Notes: generated by a model from the sequence alone, not told the origin. Shown: positions 1-6,954, counted from the first letter of the stretch. The stretch is 16,117 nt of DNA from Verrucomicrobiota bacterium (GCA_003343565.1 QALA01000003.1:1-16117); one strand, 5' to 3'. A program made the numbers and translations.

Positions 1-1
1 A

Positions 2-403
2 AAGTACAATCCGATAACAATGATGAAGTGGATGTTTCTGTCCGCCTCCATAATTCTGATTCCGCTTCTGCCGGGAGCCGCCGCGAACGCCGAACTTGTC
101 AAGAGGGACATGACTGCGGCGGAAATATGCGGTCTCCTCTACGTGGTGGCGGGAGCGACGTTTTGCACGTACCTACTGCTGAACATGGGCATAAAAAGAA
201 TGCGCCCGACGACGGTTTCAATGTACATATACACGCAGCCGATAGTCTCGTCCGCAGTGGCGATAGCGGTCGGGCAGGACGAATTTTCGTGGGCGAAATT
301 CTGCGCGTCGCTGCTGGTGTTTGCGGGGGTGTATATTGTGACAAGTTCGCCGCGAACAAAGCGGCAGATGGAAACCGCAATGCTCGTCGAGGGCAAAAAA
401 TAA
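2..403 (+). CDS. EamA/DMT-family permease, C-terminal part (5' end outside window)
   Basis: The reading frame is open to the left edge, so this is the C-terminal half (about 134 residues) of a drug/metabolite transporter superfamily permease in the inner membrane. The first Met is at position 20, but the residues before it (KYNPITMM) read as normal family sequence ahead of a membrane helix, so 20 is not the real start. Hydrophobic stretches fit four helices: FLSASIILIPLLPG, ICGLLYVVAGATFCTYLLL, a helix around YTQPIVSSAVAIAVG, and FCASLLVFAGVYIVTSS. The motif RMRPTTVSMYIYTQPIV is the typical start of the penultimate EamA helix. The short tail is basic and ends in GKK. The substrate cannot be told from sequence. 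It is not closely similar to the other permease in this window (13045-13980). Confidence 0.85.
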   Translation, partial: KYNPITMMKWMFLSASIILIPLLPGAAANAELVKRDMTAAEICGLLYVVAGATFCTYLLLNMGIKRMRPTTVSMYIYTQPIVSSAVAIAVGQDEFSWAKFCASLLVFAGVYIVTSSPRTKRQMETAMLVEGKK

Positions 404-977
404 ACATAATGCGGCGCGGCCGAGGCGGAAAATTCGGAACAAAAAAATCGCGCCGCCAGAATTGGGAACTTTCGCCTCCCCTCTCCCAAACCGCGCCTGC
501 CGCGCGCGACGACAGGCGCGCATTGCTCCCGGCCAATGTGCCGGCGTTTCAATTCGCATGCCGCCCTTAAAAACAAAAAGGCGCGCGCTTAAGCAATCCG
601 CGCACTCCCTCGCCTCCGCGCCGATGCGCAATTTCGGCACGCAATTTCCAATAAACGCGCGCGCATATTGCGGAAATTTTCTTCTTAAAAAATATGCGCC
701 ATTAACGGCATACAAAAAACGGGCTGCAACGCGCGCAAAACTGCAACGCGCGCGCATCACAAATATTCGCCCAACCTAACGCGCGCTAACCGCGTCTAAA
801 GATATTGCGCCAAACTCCTCCCGGCGGCGCAACGCCCCATATAAAGAACGCGTACAAAAACCGCACACTAATATTAAAAAAACGCGCGGGACAAACGCCA
901 AAGCGCGTCTGCCCCGCCGCAGACAAAAAAATTCCGAAAACAAAGCGGAGTTTTTACCGCGCGCGCCGAAAGCGCAA
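404..977. other. gene-free spacer of about 570 bp
   Basis: No frame here looks like a real protein: translations are Arg/Ala-rich shadows of CG-rich DNA. It holds several perfect short inverted repeats without U-runs. One is an 8-bp stem at 492-499/513-520 (CGCGCCTG/CAGGCGCG), and another is a 5-bp stem at 529-533/540-544. The base pattern alternates A-runs with CGCGC words. The right end contains the terminator of the minus-strand gene. Confidence 0.6.
925..955 (-). terminator. intrinsic terminator candidate for the 978-1748 gene
   Basis: On the minus strand, about 25-50 nt after the stop codon, an imperfect hairpin (AACTCCG / CGGAATT arms with one mismatch and an 8-9 nt loop) is followed directly by a run of seven T. 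The stem is short, so strength is uncertain. The plus strand has five T on its other side, so it could act both ways. Confidence 0.45.
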
Positions 978-1748
978 TCAGGACTGCGCGTTGCGCCACC
1001 ACGAGAAGTGGTCGTTTTCGAGAGTTTCCTTCGAGGGCATCGGGTAGAAAATCATCTCGTCGCCGGCGCCCACATAGAATCCGCTTCTCACGGTTCTGTA
1101 AACGAACTTTCCGAACGAGCGCGCCGCAACCTTGTTGTTTTTGCCGCCCTTCGTCTTGACCTGATTGAGGCACTCGCGCAGGTGGAACTGGTTGATGTAG
1201 GGCAAATCTCCCAAGTCTCCGTTGAGCGGATCGGATTCGAGCGCGCCGAGCTTCAAGTCGCAAAACGCTATCTTCGGAAGGTGCACAAGACGCTCCAACG
1301 AAGTCAGCCGCTTCACATATTCGGCCGGATTCAGAATGCTTGCCACGCGCGGCTTTACCGGAGCGAGATCCTGATACAAATATATGTGGTTATCCTTGTC
1401 CGGAACAAACGGGGCCGGAGAAAGCTCAAGCGTCTTTCCGTCGGAAGTCACCAAGTACAAATTTCTGAACGCCGACATCGGCACATGTTCGAGAACCCGA
1501 TAGACGGAAAGATAAACCGACTTGTGCGGCGAACCGTCCGCATGGGGGGCGCAAAGCTCCTCAAAGCGGTCGACGGGAAGATAGTCCGACTTGAAATGCG
1601 GATCCAGTTCAAAGAACATGGCTTGGTCGCAGTTGCGGCGGAACGCTCCGGTTGCGTAGTAGTTTCCGAATTCTTCGGGCGACAAATTTGAAGCCACGAG
1701 GGCTTCGGGCGTAAGCGATAAGTACAAGTATTTTTTCATATTTTCCAT
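978..1748 (-). CDS. conserved-looking cytoplasmic protein of unknown function
   Basis: I do not recognise this 256-residue protein. It has no signal peptide, membrane helix or low-complexity region, and its composition is like that of a soluble folded protein. Visible features are an N-terminal MKKYLYLSLTPEALVASNLS segment, aromatic-rich stretches such as FGNYYATGAF and DNHIYLYQDL, a Leu-rich segment around RLTSLERLVHLPKIAF, and a C-terminal SGFYVGAGDEMIFY followed by SWWRNAQS. No catalytic signature is evident. Two starts are possible: ATG at 1748 (MENMKKYL) or ATG at 1739 (MKKYL). A good promoter at 1753-1780 would start transcription near 1746. That makes the first ATG almost leaderless, while the second has a leader of only about 7 nt. 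The gene is monocistronic, with a terminator candidate downstream. It is a real gene by length, codon texture and its own promoter and terminator. Confidence 0.8.
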   Translation of the reverse strand: MENMKKYLYLSLTPEALVASNLSPEEFGNYYATGAFRRNCDQAMFFELDPHFKSDYLPVDRFEELCAPHADGSPHKSVYLSVYRVLEHVPMSAFRNLYLVTSDGKTLELSPAPFVPDKDNHIYLYQDLAPVKPRVASILNPAEYVKRLTSLERLVHLPKIAFCDLKLGALESDPLNGDLGDLPYINQFHLRECLNQVKTKGGKNNKVAARSFGKFVYRTVRSGFYVGAGDEMIFYPMPSKETLENDHFSWWRNAQS

Positions 1749-1752
1749 TCAG

Positions 1753-1780
1753 ATTTTACAATGAGATGTCCGCGCGTCAA
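1753..1780 (-). promoter_or_regulatory. sigma70-type promoter for the 978-1748 gene
   Basis: Read on the minus strand: TTGACG (1780-1775), 16 bp spacer, TAAAAT (1758-1753). Each hexamer is one mismatch from consensus. The predicted transcript start is about 1746, at or just inside the upstream ATG, so the message would be leaderless or nearly so. Confidence 0.6.
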
Positions 1781-2132
1781 TCCCGTTTTGGAAGGGGCTT
1801 TCCGCACGCGCCTCTCACCCCGCGCGCGGGAATCAAGACGCGAGGCGAAAGGCCTCCGAATCGTCTCCCGCAGCATCGCAAATTTGCGCGAAATGACAAG
1901 ACTTTTTTGGCGCGGCAAAAATCGCGTTCAAGGCGGCGGACGAAAAAAACGGCGCACCTTTTCGCCCTTTGCAAACGCGCGCAAGCGCATATTCCGCACG
2001 CGGGAACATCGCCCGCGCCCGAACGGGGAAAACGGCGGCGCATCGCAATATTTACCCTCCGCCAAAGGAGCATAAAAACGGCCGCCCAAATTCGGCCGCG
2101 CGCAAATATCGCTTTCGTCCGGCCAATTATTG

Positions 2133-2161
2133 TTGAAAACGAAAAGGCGCAAATGTAAGAT
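2133..2161 (+). promoter_or_regulatory. sigma70-type promoter for purE
   Basis: TTGAAA (2133-2138), 17 bp spacer, TAAGAT (2156-2161). The -35 has one mismatch and the -10 two. The predicted start near 2168 lies downstream of the TTG at 2162, which argues that translation begins at ATG 2180 or 2186 with a very short leader. Confidence 0.45.
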
Positions 2162-2179
2162 TTGTCCCTTAAAAAAATT

Positions 2180-2680
2180 ATGGACATGCAAGAACAAAAG
2201 CCACTCGTAAGCATAGTAGTCGGGAGCGTCAGCGACTGGGACACAATGAAAAACTGCGCGGACATGCTGGAAAATTTCGGCATTCCCTACGAAAGAAACG
2301 CAGCCTCCGCGCACCGCACGCCGGAAAAGGCCGTATCCATTGCGGCGGAAGCGCGCGGGCGCGGAATAAAGGTGCTGATAGCGGCGGCCGGCGGAGCCGC
2401 GCATCTGGCCGGAACGCTCGCGGCGCACACGGAGCTTCCGGTTATAGGGGTCCCGATGAAGGGCTGGGCGACGGACGGAATGGACGCACTGTTATCGACG
2501 GTCCAAATGCCGCGCGGAATACCCGTTCTGACGGTTGCAATCGGCAAGGCCGGCGCGGTCAATGCGGCAATCGCCGCGCTCCAGATGCTGGTGCTCTCCG
2601 ACGAAAAGTGGGCGCGGGTTCTCGATGCCTTCCGGCGCGACCAGACAGCTTCTGCCCTCGAAGCCAAATTTCCGGACTGA
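2180..2680 (+). CDS. purE: N5-carboxyaminoimidazole ribonucleotide mutase (PurE, class I)
   Basis: PurE converts N5-CAIR to CAIR in de novo purine synthesis, in the cytosol. The 166-residue protein matches the usual family length and carries the class I signatures in order: GSVSDW (about 15-20, phosphate-binding loop), SAHRTP (43-48, with the conserved His), AAGGAAHLAG (about 69-78), STVQMPRGIPV (about 106-116) and AIGKAGAVNAA (120-130). The GGAAHL form argues for a class I mutase that works with a PurK synthetase, rather than a class II AIR carboxylase. No purK is in this window. The frame extends back to a TTG at 2162, but the promoter -10 box overlaps that codon, so ATG 2180 (or ATG 2186) is preferred. 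No clear Shine-Dalgarno sequence is seen. A pseudouridine-synthase-like gene begins 22 nt downstream and is probably cotranscribed. Confidence 0.95.
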   Translation: MDMQEQKPLVSIVVGSVSDWDTMKNCADMLENFGIPYERNAASAHRTPEKAVSIAAEARGRGIKVLIAAAGGAAHLAGTLAAHTELPVIGVPMKGWATDGMDALLSTVQMPRGIPVLTVAIGKAGAVNAAIAALQMLVLSDEKWARVLDAFRRDQTASALEAKFPD

Positions 2681-2702
2681 CAACAAAACGCGGACAAAGA
2701 GC

Positions 2703-3515
2703 TTGAACGACTTTCCCAAAATAGGATTTCCGCCCGGAACGCTGGCGAACTTCGCACTGCGGCTTGACGTCGTCGCGCTAAAAAACGGGGTTTACGCCGC
2801 GTTGAACAAGCCGGCTGACATGCTGTTCGACGCATATCCCGGCGCCCCGAAAATGCGGTCGGTAATGCAGGCGATACGCGCGCAGGGGGAGAAGCCCGAA
2901 TTTGCAAGGTTCGGGTTGAAGTCGCCCTACTCGGTCTGCCAGTCGGATTTCGAGGTGTCGGGGGCGGCTCTGCTGGCCATGGACAAAGGCGCGGCAACGC
3001 GCCTGCGCAATGCGGCCTGGTCGGGGCTCTTCGACATCGAGTACCTCCTTCTTACCCGCAGGTCCTCCGCGCCCGACTCGTTCAAATCCGACCTGCCCAT
3101 ACTGATGCACGAAAACAGGCCGGTCTGGATAGTATCCCACCGCTTCGGCAAGAAAGCCGAAACGTCTTTCACCCGCCTGAAAGTCTGCCGCGACTGCGAG
3201 CTGTGGCGGGCGAAAGCAAAGAGCGCAAGGCCGCACCAAGTGCGGGTGCACGCCGCGGAAAGCGGATTGAAAATCATAGGTGAAGAAGTGTACGCGCGCG
3301 GCGGATACGTGTATTTGTCGAACTTGAAGGACGACTATCGCCCGCGGCGCGGGGAAAGGGAGGAACCTCCACTTTACCCGCATCTGGCCCTCCACTGCGC
3401 GGCGATAAAAATGAAAGCCGACAACGCCCTTTCGGACATTGGCGACATCTGCGCCGAAGCCCCCCTGCCGCGCCCATTCGCCGCCATGCTAAAGAGGCTG
3501 GGATTGAACGCCTGA
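2703..3515 (+). CDS. degenerate RluA-family pseudouridine synthase
   Basis: The 270-residue protein follows the RluA fold pattern. YAALNKPADM (about 31-40) matches the KPaGM-type motif. SVCQSDFEVSGAALLA (about 77-92) takes the place of the catalytic HRLDxxTSG loop. ARPHQVRVHAAESGLKIIGEEVY (about 175-197) matches GRTHQIRVHxxxxGxPIxGDxxY, and YPHLALHCAAIKM matches the closing strand. The catalytic Asp appears retained as D82, but the HRLD block has become CQSD and Thr is replaced by Val. It may modify an unusual RNA site or be inactive. There is no S4 domain, unlike the RluD-like protein at 6955-7905. The start is assigned to TTG 2703, since no ATG or GTG fits between the upstream frame and the conserved region; the next ATG (2820) would remove the KPADM motif. 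It is probably cotranscribed with purE. A decayed copy of its 3' end lies at 3608-3712. Confidence 0.8.
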   Translation: MNDFPKIGFPPGTLANFALRLDVVALKNGVYAALNKPADMLFDAYPGAPKMRSVMQAIRAQGEKPEFARFGLKSPYSVCQSDFEVSGAALLAMDKGAATRLRNAAWSGLFDIEYLLLTRRSSAPDSFKSDLPILMHENRPVWIVSHRFGKKAETSFTRLKVCRDCELWRAKAKSARPHQVRVHAAESGLKIIGEEVYARGGYVYLSNLKDDYRPRRGEREEPPLYPHLALHCAAIKMKADNALSDIGDICAEAPLPRPFAAMLKRLGLNA

Positions 3516-3692
3516 AGTTGAGCGCATTTTTTTAATCCCGCGTCGCGCCCGCGCAAACGGCTTTTTCGCGATTCAAACGCGGGATAAAACTTCGCGAAAA
3601 AAATACGCCGCTCTTAGGCCCATGCTGTGCGTCGACAAAAATGAAAGCCGACGACACCCTTTCGGACATTGGCGACATCTGCGCCGAAGCCT
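3401..3692 (+). repeat. direct repeat: 3' end of the RluA-like gene copied downstream
   Basis: Bases 3401-3462 recur at 3631-3692, offset exactly 230. Only about five positions differ, including one at the very end, and the run from CCCTTTCGG to GCCGAAGCC (about 35 bp) is identical. The first copy is inside the RluA-like gene; the second is in the spacer. Confidence 0.9.
3535..3601. repeat. two interleaved inverted repeats after the RluA-like gene
   Basis: The first pair is ATCCCGCG (3535-3542) with CGCGGGAT (3578-3585). The second pair is TTTTTCGCGA (3562-3571) with TCGCGAAAAA (3592-3601). Both are perfect. The order a-b-a'-b' means the stems are mutually exclusive as simple hairpins, or together form a pseudoknot. 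They sit 20-86 nt beyond the stop codon, so a 3'-end RNA role is possible. Confidence 0.6.
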
Positions 3693-3712
3693 TCGCACAC
3701 CGCAACGTTTAA
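3608..3712 (+). pseudogene. fragment: decayed copy of the C-terminal end of the RluA-like gene
   Basis: Read in the parental frame, this gives PLLGPCCASTKM and then MKADDTLSDIGDICAEA, against PHLALHCAAIKM and MKADNALSDIGDICAEA in the intact gene. It then diverges (FAHRNV) and stops at 3710-3712. The upstream part is weakly conserved and the central block nearly perfect. No start-linked gene or ribosome site precedes it, so it is read as a remnant of a duplication. Confidence 0.7.
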
Positions 3713-3866
3713 ACCGCCCCGCCGAAAATAACAAAGTTCTTTGAAAAAAATGCGAATGGCGCTTGCAACGCCCAACCGCAGATTGAAATGCGGCAACGCG
3801 GCAAAAAACTTCTTTGCCAAACCGCCAATTGCGACCGAAGAAAAACCCGCACGACAACTTATTGTT

Positions 3867-3906
3867 ATGCCGTAGGCGTTCGCTCCATGCCGCAGGCGTT
3901 CGCTCC
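3867..3906. repeat. 20-bp tandem duplication (two units)
   Basis: Two adjacent units (3867-3886 and 3887-3906) have the form atgccgYaggcgttcgctcc and differ at one base. There are no further copies and no coding role is visible. Confidence 0.85.
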
Positions 3907-4264
3907 CGCGTTTAAGAAAACGGGATTGTGCGGCTGAAGCGGAAAAAACATTTTTTTCTTCGCGCTTTGAAACAACATATGCCGCCCCGCCGGCAATCGC
4001 CGCAGGCAACGCGGCAAAATTTCCCCCTTGAAAAGCGCGTCCAAAAAAAGAAAAAACGCGCCGTAAAAAAGTTTGGCGCAAATTCAAGCGCGCGCAAAAA
4101 AATTTCTCTATTCCCCGCCGAAACTTTCCCCGACGCGCATTACGGATAGGCCGAAGCCCGCGCACTCCGCCCAAACGCCGTCGCACAAGCTGCAAATGTG
4201 GACGAATGCCGCAAGAAAAAATAAAATTCCCCGGCAATTTCCGCCGGTCAAAGGTAAAAAAGTG

Positions 4265-4292
4265 TTGAAATGGACGGTGCGACAGGCATAAT
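4265..4292 (+). promoter_or_regulatory. sigma70-type promoter for the secG operon
   Basis: TTGAAA (4265-4270), 16 bp spacer, CATAAT (4287-4292); each hexamer has one mismatch from consensus. It predicts a start near 4299 and a leader of about 34 nt that contains the GAAGGA ribosome site of secG. Confidence 0.6.
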
Positions 4293-4332
4293 GCCGCATT
4301 TAAATATATAGGAATATCTTGAAGGAATAAAA

Positions 4333-4887
4333 ATGGGTTCACTAATTTTAGGCGTATTTACACTGGCATTGGTAATAGTCTGCGTGCTGTTGGTGCTCGT
4401 CATACTCATGCAGCGTCCGAACGCCAATTCCGGCATGGGCGCCGCGCTCGGCGGCGGGGCGGCGGAATCCACATTCGGCGGAGAGGCCGGCAATGTTCTC
4501 ACGCGCGCCACGGTAAAGCTGACAGTGCTATTCTTCGTGCTGGCCGCGGGTCTCTATATGGGATACATATACCTTTCGATGCAAAAGGACGACACCGCCC
4601 CGACAAACCTGTCAATTTCGGCCGTTGCCGAAAAGGCGGCTTCCGGCGCGCAGCAGGCGGCGCAAAATCCCGCTTCCGCCGCGTCCGGACAGACTTCCGC
4701 GGCGAGCCAGGCAAAACAATCTCCCGCGGCGAGTCAGCCCGAATCAAAACCCGCGGCAGCTCCTTCAGGACAGGCGACGCCGGCTCAAGCGGAACAAAAA
4801 CCCGCAATGCCGGCAAATTCCGATGCGGCGACGAATCAGGCGAAACAAAAACAGACAACGCAATCGGCCGCGCCCGAAAAGAAATAG
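4333..4887 (+). CDS. secG: preprotein translocase subunit SecG with long C-terminal tail
   Basis: SecG is the small inner-membrane partner of SecY and SecE in the Sec translocon. Helix 1 spans about 3-26 and ends in LVILMQRPNANSGMG, the family's conserved Gln-Arg/Gly turn. Then comes the Gly-rich loop GAALGGGAAESTFGGEAGN, and helix 2 (about 60-83, VKLTVLFFVLAAGLYMGYIYL). These first 85 residues are a normal SecG. Residues about 87-184 are an added low-complexity tail of Ala, Gln, Pro, Ser and Lys with repeated AAS/KQ/PAA words, so the protein is much longer than the 75-110 residues typical of the family. GAAGGA, about 8 nt before the ATG, is a clear Shine-Dalgarno. The gene opens a likely operon: the next gene starts 3 nt after its stop. 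Confidence 0.92.
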   Translation: MGSLILGVFTLALVIVCVLLVLVILMQRPNANSGMGAALGGGAAESTFGGEAGNVLTRATVKLTVLFFVLAAGLYMGYIYLSMQKDDTAPTNLSISAVAEKAASGAQQAAQNPASAASGQTSAASQAKQSPAASQPESKPAAAPSGQATPAQAEQKPAMPANSDAATNQAKQKQTTQSAAPEKK

Positions 4888-4890
4888 TTT

Positions 4891-5760
4891 ATGCAAAAAT
4901 TTTTTGCTTTGACTATGGGCGCTCTATGGGCGCTCATTTTTATTTGCCAAGCCGACGCGCAAATCAGGCGCGCCGACACGCGGGTGCTTCCCCTTCAGCA
5001 GGACGACGCCCGGCAGAAGTGGCTAAACTTCAAGTCCTCCCGCACTGCCGACTGCTGCATGGACTTCACGATAGAGCACGCCCCGCGCCGCGGCGAAAGC
5101 GTCGAATACTCCGGGACTCTCTTCAACCTTAACGACGGCGCGACTACCCTGACGCGCATATTCGTCGAAAAGGCCGAAAGCGGCGGCGACGCTTCCGCCG
5201 CCTCCCTACCCGCCGCGGACATTCTCCTGATAAACTCTCCGGACGGAGCGCAGGTGTGGAAGTTCGACGGAAACGGGGCCGTCCGCCTGCCGAAGTCGGA
5301 ATGGCTCTCCCCGATAATGGACGGGCTGATTTACTCGCCGTTCGACCTTCTCGTGCCGTACAAGTCGTGGGAGGCAAAATACGCGGGTCCCGGAAGAATC
5401 GGACAGGCCGTGCACTTTTTCGACTTGCAGGCTCCGGAGGGTTTCAACCTGCCGGGGGAGGATCCCGACGTAAAGGTCGGCAAAGTGCGCGTCGCCCTCA
5501 CGCGGGAATTCGACACTCCGGCGGCGGCGGAAGTCTATTCGAATTTCGGCCGCCTGCTGAAGACGCTCACCCTCGCCTCGGCAAAGAAAATCGACGGCGC
5601 ATGGCTGGCCGCAAAACTCGAACTGCGCGACGACATTACCCGCTCGAAAGACATACTCCGCTTCACGGCCGCAAAGATGCGCCCCGCCCTGCCGCGGGAA
5701 ATATTTTCCCCCGAATCGCTGGGCAAAAGGCCGAAAAAACCCCTGCTTGAAGAATTTTAA
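4891..5760 (+). CDS. secreted LolA-like (outer membrane lipoprotein-sorting-type) protein
   Basis: The 289-residue protein begins with a Sec signal peptide (MQKFFALTMGALWALIFICQ, cut after ADA at about residue 23), so it is periplasmic. The mature part has the look of the LolA/LolB-like fold used by uncharacterised lipoprotein-sorting proteins. It has an N-terminal strand region (DCCMDFTIE...GESVEYSGTLF), then a core of a type seen in that family (DILLINSPDGAQVWKFDGNGAVRLPK; SPFDLLVPYKSW). The closing part (VRVALTREFDTPAAAEVYSNFG...KIDGAWLAAKLELRDD...SKDILRF) reads like the usual end of such domains. The family assignment is by pattern only, and the function is inferred: carrying lipid or lipoprotein across the periplasm. 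It starts 3 nt after secG, so the two are surely cotranscribed. No strong ribosome site is seen, consistent with coupling to secG. Confidence 0.7.
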   Translation: MQKFFALTMGALWALIFICQADAQIRRADTRVLPLQQDDARQKWLNFKSSRTADCCMDFTIEHAPRRGESVEYSGTLFNLNDGATTLTRIFVEKAESGGDASAASLPAADILLINSPDGAQVWKFDGNGAVRLPKSEWLSPIMDGLIYSPFDLLVPYKSWEAKYAGPGRIGQAVHFFDLQAPEGFNLPGEDPDVKVGKVRVALTREFDTPAAAEVYSNFGRLLKTLTLASAKKIDGAWLAAKLELRDDITRSKDILRFTAAKMRPALPREIFSPESLGKRPKKPLLEEF

Positions 5761-5767
5761 TTTTTTT

Positions 5768-5800
5768 AAAAAAGTTCCGTTCGGCACGCGCGGCGGAACT
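5768..5800 (-). terminator. minus-strand intrinsic terminator inside the plus-strand operon
   Basis: Read on the minus strand, a perfect 7-bp stem (AGTTCCG/CGGAACT, 14-nt loop) is followed at once by six T. On the plus strand the T-run lies before the hairpin, so it should not stop operon transcription. It sits in the 61-nt gap before the aminopeptidase gene. Confidence 0.5.
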
Positions 5801-5821
5801 GTCTGATACAGGCCAAAGAAC

Positions 5822-6934
5822 ATGGACGAAAATTACCGCAAATTGGCAAGGACGCTCTGCCGCCACTCGGCGAGAATATCCGCCGGCGAACACGCGCTCA
5901 TAGACGTGCGCGACACTCCGCCGGAAATGGTGGAGGCCCTCATCGACGAAATATCTTCTCTCGGCGCGTACGCGCACGTCGAGATTTCGGACGCGCGCAT
6001 ATCGCGCAAGCTGGCGCTCTCCTCCGGGGGCGAACGCCTGGCGGCCGACGCGGCGGCCGCGCTTGCGCGCATAAGGCAGATGGACGCATACATCGCCATA
6101 CGCGGGGCGGAAAACATATTTGAAAATTCCGACGTCCCGCACGAGCGCATGGCGGAAATACAAGAGGCCATGAAGGAGGCAGTCGATTGGAGGGTGAACA
6201 AGACCAAATGGGTGGTGTTGCGCTGGCCCAATCCGTCGATGGCGCAGCAGGCGCGCATGAGCACGCAGGCCTTCCGCGACTTCTACTTCCGTGTTTGCAC
6301 GATGGACTACGCGAAAATGCGCGAGGGAATGGACGCAATGAAAAAGCTCATGGAGCGAACTTGCGACGTCCGCATAACCGGCCCCGGAACGGACTTGAGA
6401 TTTTCCATAAAGGGAATGCGCGCCATACCGTGCGGCGGGCAGTACAATATTCCGGACGGGGAGATTTTCACCGCGCCCGTTCTGGACAGCGTGGAGGGCC
6501 GCGTGGCCTACAATGCGCCCACAGTTTACAACGGGATAGCGTTCCAGTCGGTCGAGCTTGAGTTCGAGCGGGGAAAGATTGTCCGCGCGGACTCGCCCTC
6601 AAACGGCGACGCGCTAAGGAAAATCCTGTCGAGCGACGAAGGCGCGTGCCGGATAGGCGAGTTCGCAATGGGCTTCAATCCCCACATCACGCGCCCGATG
6701 CTCGACATTCTGTTCGACGAAAAGATAGCCGGCTCGTTCCACTTCACGCCCGGCCAGGCCTACTCGGAGGCCGACAATTCGAACAGGTCGCGCATACACT
6801 GGGACATGGTGTGCATTCAGACGCCCGAATACGGCGGCGGAAAGATATACTTCGACGGAAAGCTCGTGCGCGAGGACGGACTGTTCGTCGGCGAGGGGAT
6901 AGACAAGCTCAATCCCGACTACCTCACCTCATAG
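5822..6934 (+). CDS. M29-family metallo-aminopeptidase
   Basis: This 370-residue cytosolic protein matches the thermophilic-aminopeptidase (M29) family in length and motifs. These enzymes use two metal ions to remove N-terminal residues from peptides. Expected metal ligands and catalytic positions are all visible: E214 in NIPDGEIFTAP, E280 in CRIGEFAMGFNP, H307 in GSFHFTPG, Y314 in GQAYSE, and H326 and D328 in SRIHWDMV. The TDLRFSIKG strand before the first ligand and the FVGEGIDKLN ending also fit. It starts 61 nt after the LolA-like gene and ends 20 nt before the RluD-like gene, so it is probably an internal operon gene. No strong Shine-Dalgarno is apparent at the ATG. Specificity cannot be judged from sequence. 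Confidence 0.92.
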   Translation: MDENYRKLARTLCRHSARISAGEHALIDVRDTPPEMVEALIDEISSLGAYAHVEISDARISRKLALSSGGERLAADAAAALARIRQMDAYIAIRGAENIFENSDVPHERMAEIQEAMKEAVDWRVNKTKWVVLRWPNPSMAQQARMSTQAFRDFYFRVCTMDYAKMREGMDAMKKLMERTCDVRITGPGTDLRFSIKGMRAIPCGGQYNIPDGEIFTAPVLDSVEGRVAYNAPTVYNGIAFQSVELEFERGKIVRADSPSNGDALRKILSSDEGACRIGEFAMGFNPHITRPMLDILFDEKIAGSFHFTPGQAYSEADNSNRSRIHWDMVCIQTPEYGGGKIYFDGKLVREDGLFVGEGIDKLNPDYLTS

Positions 6935-6954
6935 ACTACCCCGCCTCATAGCAA

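Larger units (their letters stand above)
1749..2179. other. spacer of about 430 bp between divergent genes
   Basis: It lies between the minus-strand unknown gene and purE and carries their divergent promoters at its two ends. The interior (about 1785-2130) is CG-rich with A-runs. It includes a CGCCTC...GAGGCG inverted repeat near 1809-1849 that flanks a CCCGCGCGCGGG palindrome. Open frames on both strands are Arg-rich and unconvincing. Confidence 0.5.
3516..4332. other. gene-free spacer of about 815 bp with decayed sequence
   Basis: This holds interleaved inverted repeats at 3535-3601, the pseudogene fragment at 3608-3712, a 20-bp tandem repeat at 3867-3906 and the secG promoter at the right end. 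Between about 3910 and 4260 the sequence is A-run and CG-rich with no credible gene. The long minus-strand frame across it is Arg/Phe-rich and runs over the secG start, so it is not accepted. Confidence 0.6.

Noticed and set aside
2162..2179. TTG at 2162 as the purE start
   Set aside because: It overlaps the predicted -10 box and lies upstream of the predicted transcript start; ATG 2180 or 2186 fits the family length.
3614..4342. A 242-codon minus-strand frame in the spacer before secG
   Set aside because: It starts inside secG, has no domain, is dominated by Arg, Phe, Ala and Gly, and crosses the pseudogene fragment, the tandem repeat and the secG promoter.
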